Positions 6,481 through 15,467 of a DNA stretch of 34,441 nucleotides are shown here, one piece after another (the stretch's first letter is position 1; every line of letters begins with the position of its first letter). The stretch lies in NCBI GenBank assembly GCA_028281075.1, contig JANQKO010000373.1, positions 1-34,441 on the forward strand, read 5' to 3'. Origin of the DNA: Alphaproteobacteria bacterium. Lineage in GTDB: Bacteria; Pseudomonadota; Alphaproteobacteria; GCA-2731375. A program made the translations under genes and the position numbers. Under the pieces are notes generated by a model. The model had not been told where the DNA came from and searched no databases. It worked only from the letters and a program-made list of their open reading frames with translations.

Positions 6481-9303
6481 CTAACCGCCGGACAGGCTGT
6501 CCAGCAGCTTGCGCGCCTCGTCCATGCCGGCGAAGTTGGCGTCCGCCGTCAAGATGCGTTCGAGGATCTCTTTCGCCTGATCGCGCTTGCCGGTCTTCTC
6601 CAACGCGGCGGCGTAGTGATACTGGATCTCGGCATTGTTGGGCACCATCCCGGCGGCCTCGCGCAACAGCGTCAGGGCCCGCTCGGCCTGGCCGTCACGC
6701 AGCAGGATCCAGCCCAGCGTGTCCATGATCGCCGGCGATCCCGGCGCGCCCGCATTGGCCTTCTCGGCATATTCCAGGCCGCGCGGATCGCCTTTCCTGC
6801 TGTACAGCCAGGCCAGGTTGTTCAGCACGATATTGTTGTCGGGCTGACGCTCCAGCAGCGTCTCGTGCTGGGTGACGGCCTCGTCGGATTCGCCGTTCGC
6901 CAGCAGGTCGGTGGCCAGCGCGAAGCGGATGGCATCGTCTTCCGGGTTGTCGGCCAGCCAGTCGCGCAGTTCCTGAAAGCCTACCTCGCGCTGCCCCATA
7001 TCGACCCGGGCCCGATAGCGGCGGGCGACGATACGGCTGTTGGCCTCAATCGCGAGGCCGGCATTGTAGGCCGCGATCGCCTCTTCGTAGGCGCCCTGGT
7101 CGGCCCGGACATCGCCGAGCGCCAGGTCCGCGACCGGCGACTCCGGCATCGCCGTCCGCAACCGCCCGATGATGTCGACCGCGCGGTCATGGTTGTCCTG
7201 ATTGACCTCGAGGGTGACCAGGTTGAGATAGGCCGGCACGTAGCGCGGCGCCAGCTCGATCGCCCGTTCCAGGGTTTCGCGGGCGTCGCTGATGTTCTCC
7301 ACCGACACCAGAACCTGCGCCAGCCGCTGCCGCGCCACCGGTGAATTGGGCGCCAGCGAGACGACGCGGCGGAACGCCGTCACGGCGCTGGCGGTCTGGC
7401 CGGCGGCGAACTGCGCCCGGCCCAGGGCATCGACGGCCAGCGGATTGTCCGCCATCTCCTGCACCATGGCCCGGGCGACCGTCAGCGCCGCCGACGGGTC
7501 ATTGGCCGAGAGATGATAGTCGACCAGACGCAGGCGCGGCTGCACGGACCGCGGCTGCGCCTTGATGGCCTTGTCCAGCCAGCCGATGCCGTCCTCGGCC
7601 TTCTGCTGCTGGAACGCCAGGCGGCTCAACGCCATCATGGCGGCGACGTTCTTGTCGCTAATCGTCAGGACCTGCTCGTAACGGGCCGTGGCCGCGTCGA
7701 TCTTGCCTTCCGCCAGATCGATCTGGGCCAGGTTCAGATGCGCCGGCACGAAACCGGAATCGACGCCGAGCGCCGCAGTGAAGTGGTTCCGGGCGGCCGC
7801 CAGATCACCACGACGCAGACCGATGCCGCCCAGCAGGTTGTCCGGCAGCGGGCTCTCGGTCATCGATGTCTTCAACTCGGTGGCCGCGGCTTCGGCATCC
7901 CCGAGCTGGTTTTCGCGCAGATGGGTCAACACCAGCAGGATACCGGCCTGCGTCGCGTCCGGATCGCCCTCCAGGATCTGTTCCAGCTCGGCCACGGCCT
8001 CGTCCGACTGGCCGGTCTGCAGCCGGCTGAGCGCCAGTTGCGTCGCCAGCCTTGCGTTGTCGGGCTGCACGGCGACGATGCGCTCGAGCAGCTCGGCCGC
8101 CTCGACCGGATTGCGGTCGCGCAGATAGGCGTTGGCCAGCAGCGACAGGAGCTGCAGGTCCTCGCTGCCCCGGTCCGCGACCGGCTTCAGCAGCTCGATG
8201 GCCTTGTCGGACGTGCCCTTGCGGAGATAGACGCTGGCCAGCAGCTTCCGCACCGCCAGATTGTCGGGCACCAGCCCCATGGCCGTGCGCAGATACTGTT
8301 CGGCCTGCTCAAGCTGGTTCTCGCGCGTGTTCAGATAGGCCATCAGCAACAGGCCGGCCGGATAGTTGCGCAGGAACTCGCCGGACCGCTGCAAGGTATT
8401 GATGGCTTCCTGGTTCTGCCCCTCGCGCGCCTGCCGGACGGCGACCAAGTAGTTGGCCACCGGATGCTTGGGCTGCCGGGCCAGGACCTTGTCGATATTG
8501 ACGCCGGCGTCGGCATCCTGGCCCTGGCCCACCAGAATGGCGGCACGGCCGAGATTGGCGGCCAAGCTGTCGGCATTGACGGCGAGCGCGCGATTGAACT
8601 GTTCCAACGCGCCGTCGGCATCGCCGGCGCGGCGGCGAAGCTGGCCCTTGAGGTTGATGGCCTCGATGGACTCGGCGTTCGCCGCCAGCACCTCGTCGAC
8701 GGCCGCCTCGGCCTTCTCGAGCTGGCCCATCTGCTGATACAGCAGCGCCAGGCCGTAGGTGGCCAGGGTGTCGCCCGGCGTCAGCTCCAGGGCCTTGCGG
8801 AACGCTTCCTCGGACGGCTCGAACTCACGCTTGCCGCGAAAGGCATGGCCGCGATAGCTGAGGATCCGTGACTCGATCTCGGCGCCGCGGTCGCCGCTGG
8901 CGATGTCGTTCAGAATTTCCTCGAACTTGCCCTGGTGATAATAGGCCCGCGCCAGCATGGGCGCCAGCTCGGGCGCGGTGGCGCCGCGCGACAGCGCCGC
9001 CCGCAGTTCCTTCTCCGCTTCCGCGTACTGGCGCGTCTGCAGGTAGGCCTTGCCCAGCATCAGGCGTGCATTGGCGTCGTCCGGATCGTCGCGGACGGCA
9101 TTCTTCAACTGAATGATGGCGGCGGCGATGTCGCCACCCTCGGCATAGGACTTGGCCTCGGCGATATAGGATTCGCTGCCGCGGTCCGTCAGCCGCTGAA
9201 AGACGAACGGCGCCGCGGCCGCGACCGCCACGATCAGCACCAGCAGCGCGATAAATCCCTTGCTTCTGAAGAAGCCGCCGGATGATTTCTTGCGCTTGGC
9301 CAT
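6481..9303 (-). CDS. prsT: PrsT: XrtA/PEP-CTERM system TPR-repeat protein
   Basis: A 940-residue protein built almost entirely of tetratricopeptide repeats, for example DANARLMLGKAYLQTRQYAE, SPVARQRLAQVLVSVENISD and IVLNNLAWLYSRKGDPRG. This length and repeat pattern match PrsT, the large TPR protein of exosortase A loci. The N-terminus is MAKRKKSSGGFFRSKG followed by one membrane helix (FIALLVLIVAVAAAAPFVF, about residues 17-35). Unlike the usual lipoprotein form there is no lipobox Cys there, so this version looks anchored in the inner membrane with its repeats in the periplasm. It is last in the minus-strand series, 61 bases after prsR, and its stop faces the 6352-6438 repeat. It probably scaffolds polysaccharide or PEP-CTERM protein assembly. 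Confidence 0.9.
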   Translation of the reverse strand: MAKRKKSSGGFFRSKGFIALLVLIVAVAAAAPFVFQRLTDRGSESYIAEAKSYAEGGDIAAAIIQLKNAVRDDPDDANARLMLGKAYLQTRQYAEAEKELRAALSRGATAPELAPMLARAYYHQGKFEEILNDIASGDRGAEIESRILSYRGHAFRGKREFEPSEEAFRKALELTPGDTLATYGLALLYQQMGQLEKAEAAVDEVLAANAESIEAINLKGQLRRRAGDADGALEQFNRALAVNADSLAANLGRAAILVGQGQDADAGVNIDKVLARQPKHPVANYLVAVRQAREGQNQEAINTLQRSGEFLRNYPAGLLLMAYLNTRENQLEQAEQYLRTAMGLVPDNLAVRKLLASVYLRKGTSDKAIELLKPVADRGSEDLQLLSLLANAYLRDRNPVEAAELLERIVAVQPDNARLATQLALSRLQTGQSDEAVAELEQILEGDPDATQAGILLVLTHLRENQLGDAEAAATELKTSMTESPLPDNLLGGIGLRRGDLAAARNHFTAALGVDSGFVPAHLNLAQIDLAEGKIDAATARYEQVLTISDKNVAAMMALSRLAFQQQKAEDGIGWLDKAIKAQPRSVQPRLRLVDYHLSANDPSAALTVARAMVQEMADNPLAVDALGRAQFAAGQTASAVTAFRRVVSLAPNSPVARQRLAQVLVSVENISDARETLERAIELAPRYVPAYLNLVTLEVNQDNHDRAVDIIGRLRTAMPESPVADLALGDVRADQGAYEEAIAAYNAGLAIEANSRIVARRYRARVDMGQREVGFQELRDWLADNPEDDAIRFALATDLLANGESDEAVTQHETLLERQPDNNIVLNNLAWLYSRKGDPRGLEYAEKANAGAPGSPAIMDTLGWILLRDGQAERALTLLREAAGMVPNNAEIQYHYAAALEKTGKRDQAKEILERILTADANFAGMDEARKLLDSLSGG

Positions 9304-9364
9304 AGTCTCAGTCTCTCAAACCATTGATGTGGATGCGGCGGTCCAGCCCGCGGCCGGCTACCGG

Positions 9365-10738
9365 CTAATCGTCCTCAGTGCGCATCCCCAGGTTGCGCAT
9401 CAGGTCATAAAGGGTCGGCCGGCTGACGCCCAGCATTTTCGCCGTCTTGGAGATGTTGCCGTCGGTGGCGATCAGCACTTCCTCGACAAGCTGGCGCTCG
9501 GCATATTCGCGCGCCTCCTTCAGGGTGTGCGGGCGGTTGTCGCTGGCGTTGCGGATCAGGTTCTCGAGATCGAGGTCTTCGGCCGTCACCGTCTTGCCCT
9601 CGGCCATGATGATGGCCTTCTTCACGTTGTTCTCGAGCTGGCGGACGTTGCCCGGCCAGGAATAGCGCGAGATGGCCTGGATGGCGTCGTCGGAGAACCC
9701 GCGCAGGGACTTGCTGTACTGGGTGTTGAAACGCTCGAGGAAGAACTTCGCCAGCAGCACGCTGTCGCCGCGCCGCGACCGCAGCGGCGGGATCTCGACA
9801 CTGATTTCCTTCAGGCGGTAATAGAGGTCTTCCCGGAAGGTGCCTTCCTCGATCATCGCGTCCAGGTTCTGATTGGTGGCGCAGACGATCCGCACATCCA
9901 CCGGGATCGACTTGCGGCCGCCGAGGCGCTCGATCTTGCGGTCCTGCAGGAACCGGAGCAGCTTGGCCTGCAGGCTGGCCGGCAGATCGCCGATCTCGTC
10001 GAGAAACAACGTGCCGCCATCGGCCAGCTCGATCTTGCCGATGGTCTGCCTGGCGGCGCCGGTGAAGGCCCCCTTCTCGAAGCCGAAGAGCTCGCTCTCC
10101 AGCAGGTTTTCGGGAATCGCCGCGCAGTTGATGGCCACGAAGCCGTTGCCGGCGCGCTGGCTGGCGAAGTGGAGCGCGCTCGACAGCAGCTCCTTGCCGG
10201 TGCCGCTTTCGCCGGTAATGAGCAGCGTGACGTCGGTCGGCGCGATCTTTTCGACGGTGCGGCAGACCGCCATCATCTCGCTGTCGGCGGTGATGATGCC
10301 GCCGAAGGGCGCGCTCTCGCCGACCCGCATCAGCTTGCGGTTCTCGGCCTCCAGCTTGTAGACGTGCCAGGCCCGCTCGATGATCAGCCGCAGCATGTCG
10401 ATGTCGACGGGCTTGGCGCAGAAATCATAAGCGCCCAGGCTGATCGCGCGCACGGCGTTGGCGCGCTCCTCGTTGCCGCTGGCGACGATGACCTTGGTTT
10501 CCGGCCGCATCGACAGCAGGGCGTCGAGCGTCGCCAGCCCCTCGGTCGCGCCGTTGGTGTCGGGCGGCAGGCCGAGGTCGAGCACGACCACCGCCGGGCC
10601 ATGCCGCTCCATCGCGTCGACCGCCGATTCCCGGTCGCTGGTCAGGTGCACGTTGTGCTCCGACATGGCCCAGCGGAGCTGGCTCTGCAATCCGGGATCG
10701 TCCTCGACGATCAGAAGCTCAAGCTGGTCTGCCGCCAT
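9365..10738 (-). CDS. prsR: PrsR: sigma-54-dependent response regulator of the PEP-CTERM/EPS system
   Basis: A 457-residue NtrC-type regulator. The receiver domain (about 1-125) has phospho-acceptor D54 in VVVLDLGLPPD and the conserved Lys in CAKPVD. The AAA+ domain has Walker A GESGTGKE (176-183), the sigma-54 contact loop GAFTGA (223-228) and Walker B GGTLFLDEIGDLP (241-253). A Fis-type helix-turn-helix is at 426-450 (GNISKTAKMLGVSRPTLYDL). I place the start at the ATG 10736-10738, one base after the prsK stop (TGAGATG), preceded by GGCGAGG; a frame 14 codons longer lacks domain support. It pairs with PrsK and should activate sigma-54 promoters of EPS and PEP-CTERM genes. Confidence 0.93.
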   Translation of the reverse strand: MAADQLELLIVEDDPGLQSQLRWAMSEHNVHLTSDRESAVDAMERHGPAVVVLDLGLPPDTNGATEGLATLDALLSMRPETKVIVASGNEERANAVRAISLGAYDFCAKPVDIDMLRLIIERAWHVYKLEAENRKLMRVGESAPFGGIITADSEMMAVCRTVEKIAPTDVTLLITGESGTGKELLSSALHFASQRAGNGFVAINCAAIPENLLESELFGFEKGAFTGAARQTIGKIELADGGTLFLDEIGDLPASLQAKLLRFLQDRKIERLGGRKSIPVDVRIVCATNQNLDAMIEEGTFREDLYYRLKEISVEIPPLRSRRGDSVLLAKFFLERFNTQYSKSLRGFSDDAIQAISRYSWPGNVRQLENNVKKAIIMAEGKTVTAEDLDLENLIRNASDNRPHTLKEAREYAERQLVEEVLIATDGNISKTAKMLGVSRPTLYDLMRNLGMRTEDD

Positions 10739-10739
10739 C

Positions 10740-12851
10740 TCAGCCTCGCCGTCCCGCCCGGGCCGTGGCCGGCGCGGCAAGCTCGCCCAGCCGCGGCAGC
10801 AGGACCTTGACCGTGGTCCCGGCGCCCGGCACGCTGATCACATCCAGCCGGCCGCCCATATCGCGGACCAGCTCGCGGGTCTGGTAGGCGCCGAGGCCCG
10901 AGCCCGTGCGCTTGGTCGTGTGCAGCGGGCGGAACAGCTCGTCGCGGATGAACTCGGCCTCCATGCCGGGGCCGTTGTCGGTGACCGAGAGCACGGCAAA
11001 GTCGCCCTCGACGTCGAGCGACAGCGTGATCAGCCCGTCGGCCTCCACCGCCTCGACGGCATTCTGCAGCAGATGGCCGATGACCGCGGACAACCGCGCC
11101 TCGTCGCCCATCGCCTCGATATGCTCGTCGCCGATCTTCAGCGCCACCGGCGGCACGGCGTTCAACCAGGGCCGCGCCACGTCGCGAAGCACCGGCGCCA
11201 GGGCCAGCGGCCGCACGGTCGCGGCATCGGCGCGCTCGTCCAGCTTCAACTGTCCCAGCAGCCCGCCCATCTTCTGGACGGCGTTGCGGACCGTGCGCAT
11301 GGCGTCCCGCTGGAATTCCGGATTGTCGCCGTGACGCTCGGAATTCGACAGCACCAGGGAGAGCTGGCTGGCGATGTTCTTGATGTCGTGGATGACGAAG
11401 GCAAACCGCCGGTTGAACTGCTGCAAGTGCTGGGCGTCGACCAGCGCCCGCAGCGCCGCCTCCTCGGCCAGATAGCTCGCAACCTGCTGTCCCATGGTCT
11501 TCAACAGATCGAAGTCCTCCCAATCGAGGCGGCGCGACGCCCTGGGCCGGCCGAGCACGAGAAAACCTTCCAGGCGCTGACGGCGCCGCAGCGGCAAGAC
11601 CAGCCACGCCTTGGACAATTCCTGCAACCAGCGCGGCAATCGCAGGTCCTTATATAGATCGGGACGGTTGGCGTATTCATTAAGATCGATGATCCGATTG
11701 TCCTGCTCGAGGAAGGCGATGAACGGCGTGTCGGCGCCGACGAACGGCAGCTTGCCGCCGAAGTTCCAGCGGGCGGCCGGCACATAGGCCTCGTCGTCCA
11801 CGCCCCGGACCCAGATCGCGCCGGACGGACTGTCGACGACGTCGGCCATGGCGCGGATGGCCCTGTCATGCAGGTTGCCGATGCCGTCCGAAGTGGTCTC
11901 CAGGAAACGCAGCCATTCGAGCCGGTAGTCGTAGCTGTACGAGAAGAAGTTCTTGGCGATGAACAGCCGGATCCGCGCCCGCACGGCCTCGGAAAACAGC
12001 GCCAGCAGCATGAACACGACGGCGGCGGACAGAAAGGCGGTCTGGAACAGCACGCCCCAGGCGCCGCCCCGGGTGCGCAGGTAATAGCCGACCAGCGCCA
12101 TGGCCACGAGGTAGGCGCCGCTGCCGATGATCGCGGCGGTGTGGAACACGGCGCCCCGGGACACGTGGATCTCGACCGACCATTCGCGGTTCCGGCTGGC
12201 GGCGACGGCGATCAGCGGCACGGCCAGGGCGTTGACGAGGCCGCGGCTGTCGAAGAGCTTGTCGTCGAAGCGGTTCAGCAGCAGGGCGTCGGAGTAGATG
12301 AAGAAGTCGTAAACGAAGATCAGGCCGGCGCCGATGACCAGGAACTTCTGCGCCCAGAGCGAATCCGCCGAGGCGCCACGGAAAATATTCTCAACACAGA
12401 CCAGGCCGAGCACGGCGAGCGAGAGGTAGCCGACGATGCGCAGCGTCTGCAGCGACTGGCCGAGCGCGCTGTCGGCGACCAGCCCGATGCGCGGGTCGAT
12501 CAGCACCTCGATGAGCGCCAGGCCGCCGACCAGCACCACGAGCAGGGCGACGACGCAGCGCCGCCGCCAGCTCGGCGCCAACCAGGTCGCCGTCGGCACG
12601 ATCAGGCCGCCGAGAAACAGCAGCCAGCAGGCCGTCCGGGCGATCTCGGCCAGCTCGACCGCCAGCGGGAACCGGTAGGGCGCCAGGCCGTGATAGACGA
12701 CCAGCGCCGCCCAGAGGGTGGTCACGCCGCAAGTAAGAAGCAGCAGCCGCCCGAGCGTGGTCGAGCCGCGCGCATGCAGCAGCAGCAGCGTCAGCACCAG
12801 ATAGGCGAACACCGATGCCGAATGGCTCGCGACCGTTGCGCTCATGGCCAT
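10740..12851 (-). CDS. prsK: PrsK: membrane histidine kinase of the PEP-CTERM/EPS system
   Basis: A 703-residue sensor kinase. Roughly residues 1-300 form a multi-helix membrane region (FAYLVLTLLLL, CWLLFLGGLIVPTATWL, AVVFMLLALFSEA). A GAF-like middle part follows (GAIWVRGVDDEAYVPAARW). The phospho-acceptor His is in FVIHDIKNIASQLSLVLSNS. The ATPase domain has an N-box (LLQNAVEAVEADG) and G-boxes VTDNGPGME and TGSGLGAYQT. Domain order and the HDIKN H-box match PrsK. The gene ends one base before prsR and is plausibly translationally coupled to it. Two ATGs lie at the start; the second (12843-12845) is better spaced from GGGGA, so the protein may be two residues shorter. The stimulus is unknown. 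Confidence 0.93.
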   Translation of the reverse strand: MAMSATVASHSASVFAYLVLTLLLLHARGSTTLGRLLLLTCGVTTLWAALVVYHGLAPYRFPLAVELAEIARTACWLLFLGGLIVPTATWLAPSWRRRCVVALLVVLVGGLALIEVLIDPRIGLVADSALGQSLQTLRIVGYLSLAVLGLVCVENIFRGASADSLWAQKFLVIGAGLIFVYDFFIYSDALLLNRFDDKLFDSRGLVNALAVPLIAVAASRNREWSVEIHVSRGAVFHTAAIIGSGAYLVAMALVGYYLRTRGGAWGVLFQTAFLSAAVVFMLLALFSEAVRARIRLFIAKNFFSYSYDYRLEWLRFLETTSDGIGNLHDRAIRAMADVVDSPSGAIWVRGVDDEAYVPAARWNFGGKLPFVGADTPFIAFLEQDNRIIDLNEYANRPDLYKDLRLPRWLQELSKAWLVLPLRRRQRLEGFLVLGRPRASRRLDWEDFDLLKTMGQQVASYLAEEAALRALVDAQHLQQFNRRFAFVIHDIKNIASQLSLVLSNSERHGDNPEFQRDAMRTVRNAVQKMGGLLGQLKLDERADAATVRPLALAPVLRDVARPWLNAVPPVALKIGDEHIEAMGDEARLSAVIGHLLQNAVEAVEADGLITLSLDVEGDFAVLSVTDNGPGMEAEFIRDELFRPLHTTKRTGSGLGAYQTRELVRDMGGRLDVISVPGAGTTVKVLLPRLGELAAPATARAGRRG

Positions 12852-12866
12852 GTCCCCAGGCTCATC

Positions 12867-14288
12867 TCAGCGCACGCCGGAGGGCCACAGGATGACCCGG
12901 ACCGTCTGCAGCAGAATAATAACATCCAGGAACAGGCTGGCATTCTTCACATAATACAGGTCGTAGGAGAGCTTTTCCTTCGCATCTTCGATGGAGGCCC
13001 CATAGGGATAGTTGATCTGCGCCCAGCCGGTGATGCCCGGCTTTACCCGATGGCGCTCGCCGTAATAGGAGATCGCCTCGCTGAGCGTGTCGACGAAGAA
13101 GGGCCGTTCGGGCCGCGGTCCGATGATGCTCATCTCGCCGCGCAGCACGTTGATGATCTGCGGCAGCTCGTCGATCCGGGTCTGGCGGATGAACGCCCCG
13201 ACCTCGGTGATCCGGTCGTCCTTCTCGGCCGCCCAGCGCGGCCCGCCGACCTGCTCGGCGTCGACGCGCATGCTGCGGAACTTGGTCAGCGTGAACGTCC
13301 GGCCGTCGCGGCCCACCCGCTCCTGCCGATAGAAGACGGGACCGGGGCTGTCGAGCTTGATCAGCAGCGCCGCCACCGCCGTGATCGGCAGGGTGAAGAT
13401 CAGCAGCAGCAGGCTGACGACCACATCGAAGGTGCGTTTGGCGGCATCGCGGAACAGGCTCTTGTCGAAGCCGTCGGAGAAGATCAGCCAATTGGGATCG
13501 AGCTCGTCGAGCATGACCCGGCCGAGCTCGCGCTCGACGAAGCTGAGATAGCCGGTGACGCGGATGCCCTGCAGCTTGCAGTTCAGAAGCGCGTGGACCG
13601 GCAGGGTCTGCGCGTCGTCCTCGGCGATGACGATCTCGTCGACATCGTGGGCCTCGACCAGCGTCAACAGGTCGTTGAGATCGGCGTTCAGGACCGGTAC
13701 CGGCAGGTCGGCCCGGGTCTCCGGCACCGTTTCCGTCAGATCGACCAGACCGACGACCTCGAACCCCTCGGCCTGGTCGCCGAGGATGCTCTGACGCAAC
13801 TGCGAGGCCCGGTCGAGACGGCCGATGACGATGATCCGCTGATGGAACATGCCGAGGTCGGCGATCATGATGAAAAGTATGCGCGTGCATAGAATCGCGA
13901 CGATGGCGAGCGCTATTCCGGCCGGCAAATAAAAATAATGACGCGGTGGGTATTTCTCGACAGGATATACGTAAAAATAAAATTTTATCAGCAGATAACT
14001 GGCAATCGCCACCATCACCAGGCCGATAAACATCCTGATGATCATTATCTGAACATTTGAGATTATGTTGCGATTATATAATCCCAGCGAGAAAAATACC
14101 GTGGCGCAGAAAATCGCCACGAAGGTCGAGAAGTAGGAAAAGCTGAACCGGCCGGCTTCCTGCGCGCTGGTCTGCGTCGACAGCAGAATGTGCGCGACGG
14201 CGAACAGCATCAGCCCCTCGATCAGCCCCAGCAGCAGGGAAGCGCGGGAGATATAGTGTCCAAAGATCCGCACGCGGGGATAGATCAC
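12867..14288 (-). CDS. XrtA-locus priming sugar transferase (EpsB/WcaJ-like phosphoglycosyl transferase)
   Basis: A 473-residue inner-membrane enzyme that transfers a hexose-1-phosphate from a nucleotide sugar to undecaprenyl phosphate, starting each repeat unit. Four N-terminal helices (about residues 10-140) precede a nucleotide-binding-like domain (RIIVIGRLDRASQLRQSI), a re-entrant hydrophobic helix (VVVSLLLLIFTLPITAVAAL) and the catalytic domain with SPGPVFYRQERVGRDG, FTLTKFRSMR and DELPQIINVLRGEMSIIGPR. The GTG at 14286-14288 is chosen: GGGGGG lies 8 bases upstream, and the 36 upstream codons look non-coding. The stop is 15 bases before prsK. The membrane-domain part (about 13880-14110) is strikingly AT-rich compared with the rest of the gene. 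Confidence 0.92.
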   Translation of the reverse strand: MIYPRVRIFGHYISRASLLLGLIEGLMLFAVAHILLSTQTSAQEAGRFSFSYFSTFVAIFCATVFFSLGLYNRNIISNVQIMIIRMFIGLVMVAIASYLLIKFYFYVYPVEKYPPRHYFYLPAGIALAIVAILCTRILFIMIADLGMFHQRIIVIGRLDRASQLRQSILGDQAEGFEVVGLVDLTETVPETRADLPVPVLNADLNDLLTLVEAHDVDEIVIAEDDAQTLPVHALLNCKLQGIRVTGYLSFVERELGRVMLDELDPNWLIFSDGFDKSLFRDAAKRTFDVVVSLLLLIFTLPITAVAALLIKLDSPGPVFYRQERVGRDGRTFTLTKFRSMRVDAEQVGGPRWAAEKDDRITEVGAFIRQTRIDELPQIINVLRGEMSIIGPRPERPFFVDTLSEAISYYGERHRVKPGITGWAQINYPYGASIEDAKEKLSYDLYYVKNASLFLDVIILLQTVRVILWPSGVR

Positions 14289-14432
14289 GGACAAGGCCCC
14301 CCGATCGGCGGATCGGCGGGTCCGGGTTCCATCCCGCATTGGCAATCCCGGCGATCCGACGCCAACACCGGCTGGCCGGCCATGATCACGGGCCACCCAA
14401 TGCCGTTCGGAATCGTCGATACAGGCATGCGG

Positions 14433-15464
14433 CTATTGTCCGGACGCCATTCTTTGCCGCGTGAACAGCCACACACAAAACAACACAATAAGTACGACGT
14501 AGGTCATCGGTGCCGTCACGATATCGGTCAGGATTGAGACGAAAAAGCCGATCAGGCTGCGATGCTGACGCGGCTCGACCTCCGCTTCCTTCTGCCGCGC
14601 CGTCATGTCCCGGGCGCGTTCGCCGCCCGCGTATGCCCGCCCCAGGGATGACGAGCGGCCGAGCGGCCCGCCCAGCAGGTTGGAGCCGGTCTGCCCGACC
14701 TGCAGGCCCGGCACCAAGAATGGACCACTCAAGGCGTCGGGAAAGTGACCAAGGTCAACAAGCGCGCTTTTTTTTTGCTCGATCGGCACTCTGACCCGCA
14801 CGACCTGAATCGCGCCGTCATCGTCCAATACCAGGTCATCACCGACGAACAGATCATAGAACGACCCGACCAGGTTCAGGCCGACCTTGCCCATGAACTC
14901 AGGCTCTTCGCCGATCCCGCCGGCATCCGTGAAATGCGCCGCCAGCCAGCCGACGACCGCCGTCTCGTAGCCCGGAACGCCGGCCGCGCCGGCGGGCTTC
15001 TTTGCCGCCGCCGGCCCCACCGGGACGAAAACGAACTCCAGCTCGGTCGCCAGCAGCCTCGCGTCCAAGGCCTTGCGCCGGGCCCTGGGATCGGTGCCGC
15101 CACCGGGCGCCGCCAACTGTCCCGGCGCGACGGCGGGCCCGATCGGCACCAGGCCCGCGCGAAAGGATTCCAGCCATTGGCGGTGGCGCACCAGCCAGCG
15201 CTGATACGCCAGCGACGAGGCCCGATCGCCATTCTTGCGAAACGCCTGGTTATCCAGTTCGGGCAGGAACGGATACATCGGTCCCGCCGGCTCCCTGACC
15301 TGCCAGTCGGCGCCCAGGTCCGGCGCGGCCTCGGTCATGGCCGGAATATCCGTCGCCTTGTCCGGACGCGGCTTGACCGGCATGGCCTGCACCGACCACG
15401 ACGCCGCGGTACCCAACTGCAGGATAACCATGACGAGAAGCAGTAATGCGACGCGGCTTCGCAT
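14433..15464 (-). CDS. Unrecognised exported protein with C-terminal membrane anchor (343 residues)
   Basis: ATG at 15462-15464, directly preceded by an in-frame TTG. It has a signal peptide (LLLLVMVILQLGTAASWSVQA), then a large soluble domain with YQRWLVRHRQWLESFRAGLV, a Pro/Ala/Gly linker, VGSFYDLFVGDDLVLDDDGA, and a Gly/Ser-rich part (LLGGPLGRSSSLGRAYAGG). The C-terminus is one hydrophobic helix (APMTYVVLIVLFCVWLF) with a short basic tail TRQRMASGQ. The topology therefore resembles a sorted surface protein, but no PEP motif precedes the helix. I do not recognise a family. It sits between the amidotransferase and the priming transferase, inside an otherwise standard XrtA gene order. A run of nine A on the coding strand (14768-14776) encodes QKK. 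Confidence 0.75.
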   Translation of the reverse strand: MRSRVALLLLVMVILQLGTAASWSVQAMPVKPRPDKATDIPAMTEAAPDLGADWQVREPAGPMYPFLPELDNQAFRKNGDRASSLAYQRWLVRHRQWLESFRAGLVPIGPAVAPGQLAAPGGGTDPRARRKALDARLLATELEFVFVPVGPAAAKKPAGAAGVPGYETAVVGWLAAHFTDAGGIGEEPEFMGKVGLNLVGSFYDLFVGDDLVLDDDGAIQVVRVRVPIEQKKSALVDLGHFPDALSGPFLVPGLQVGQTGSNLLGGPLGRSSSLGRAYAGGERARDMTARQKEAEVEPRQHRSLIGFFVSILTDIVTAPMTYVVLIVLFCVWLFTRQRMASGQ

Positions 15465-15467
15465 CAA

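Noticed and set aside
11868-13892. Long plus-strand open frame (674 codons) opposite prsK and the sugar transferase
   Set aside because: Composition is rich in Gln, Arg, Asp and His with no domain. The minus strand encodes clear PrsK and transferase domains; this is an antisense shadow of high-GC coding DNA.
14433-14520. C-terminus of the 343-residue protein as a canonical PEP-CTERM signal
   Set aside because: Helix and basic residues are present, but the Pro-Glu-Pro motif before the helix is absent, so it is reported only as a variant candidate.
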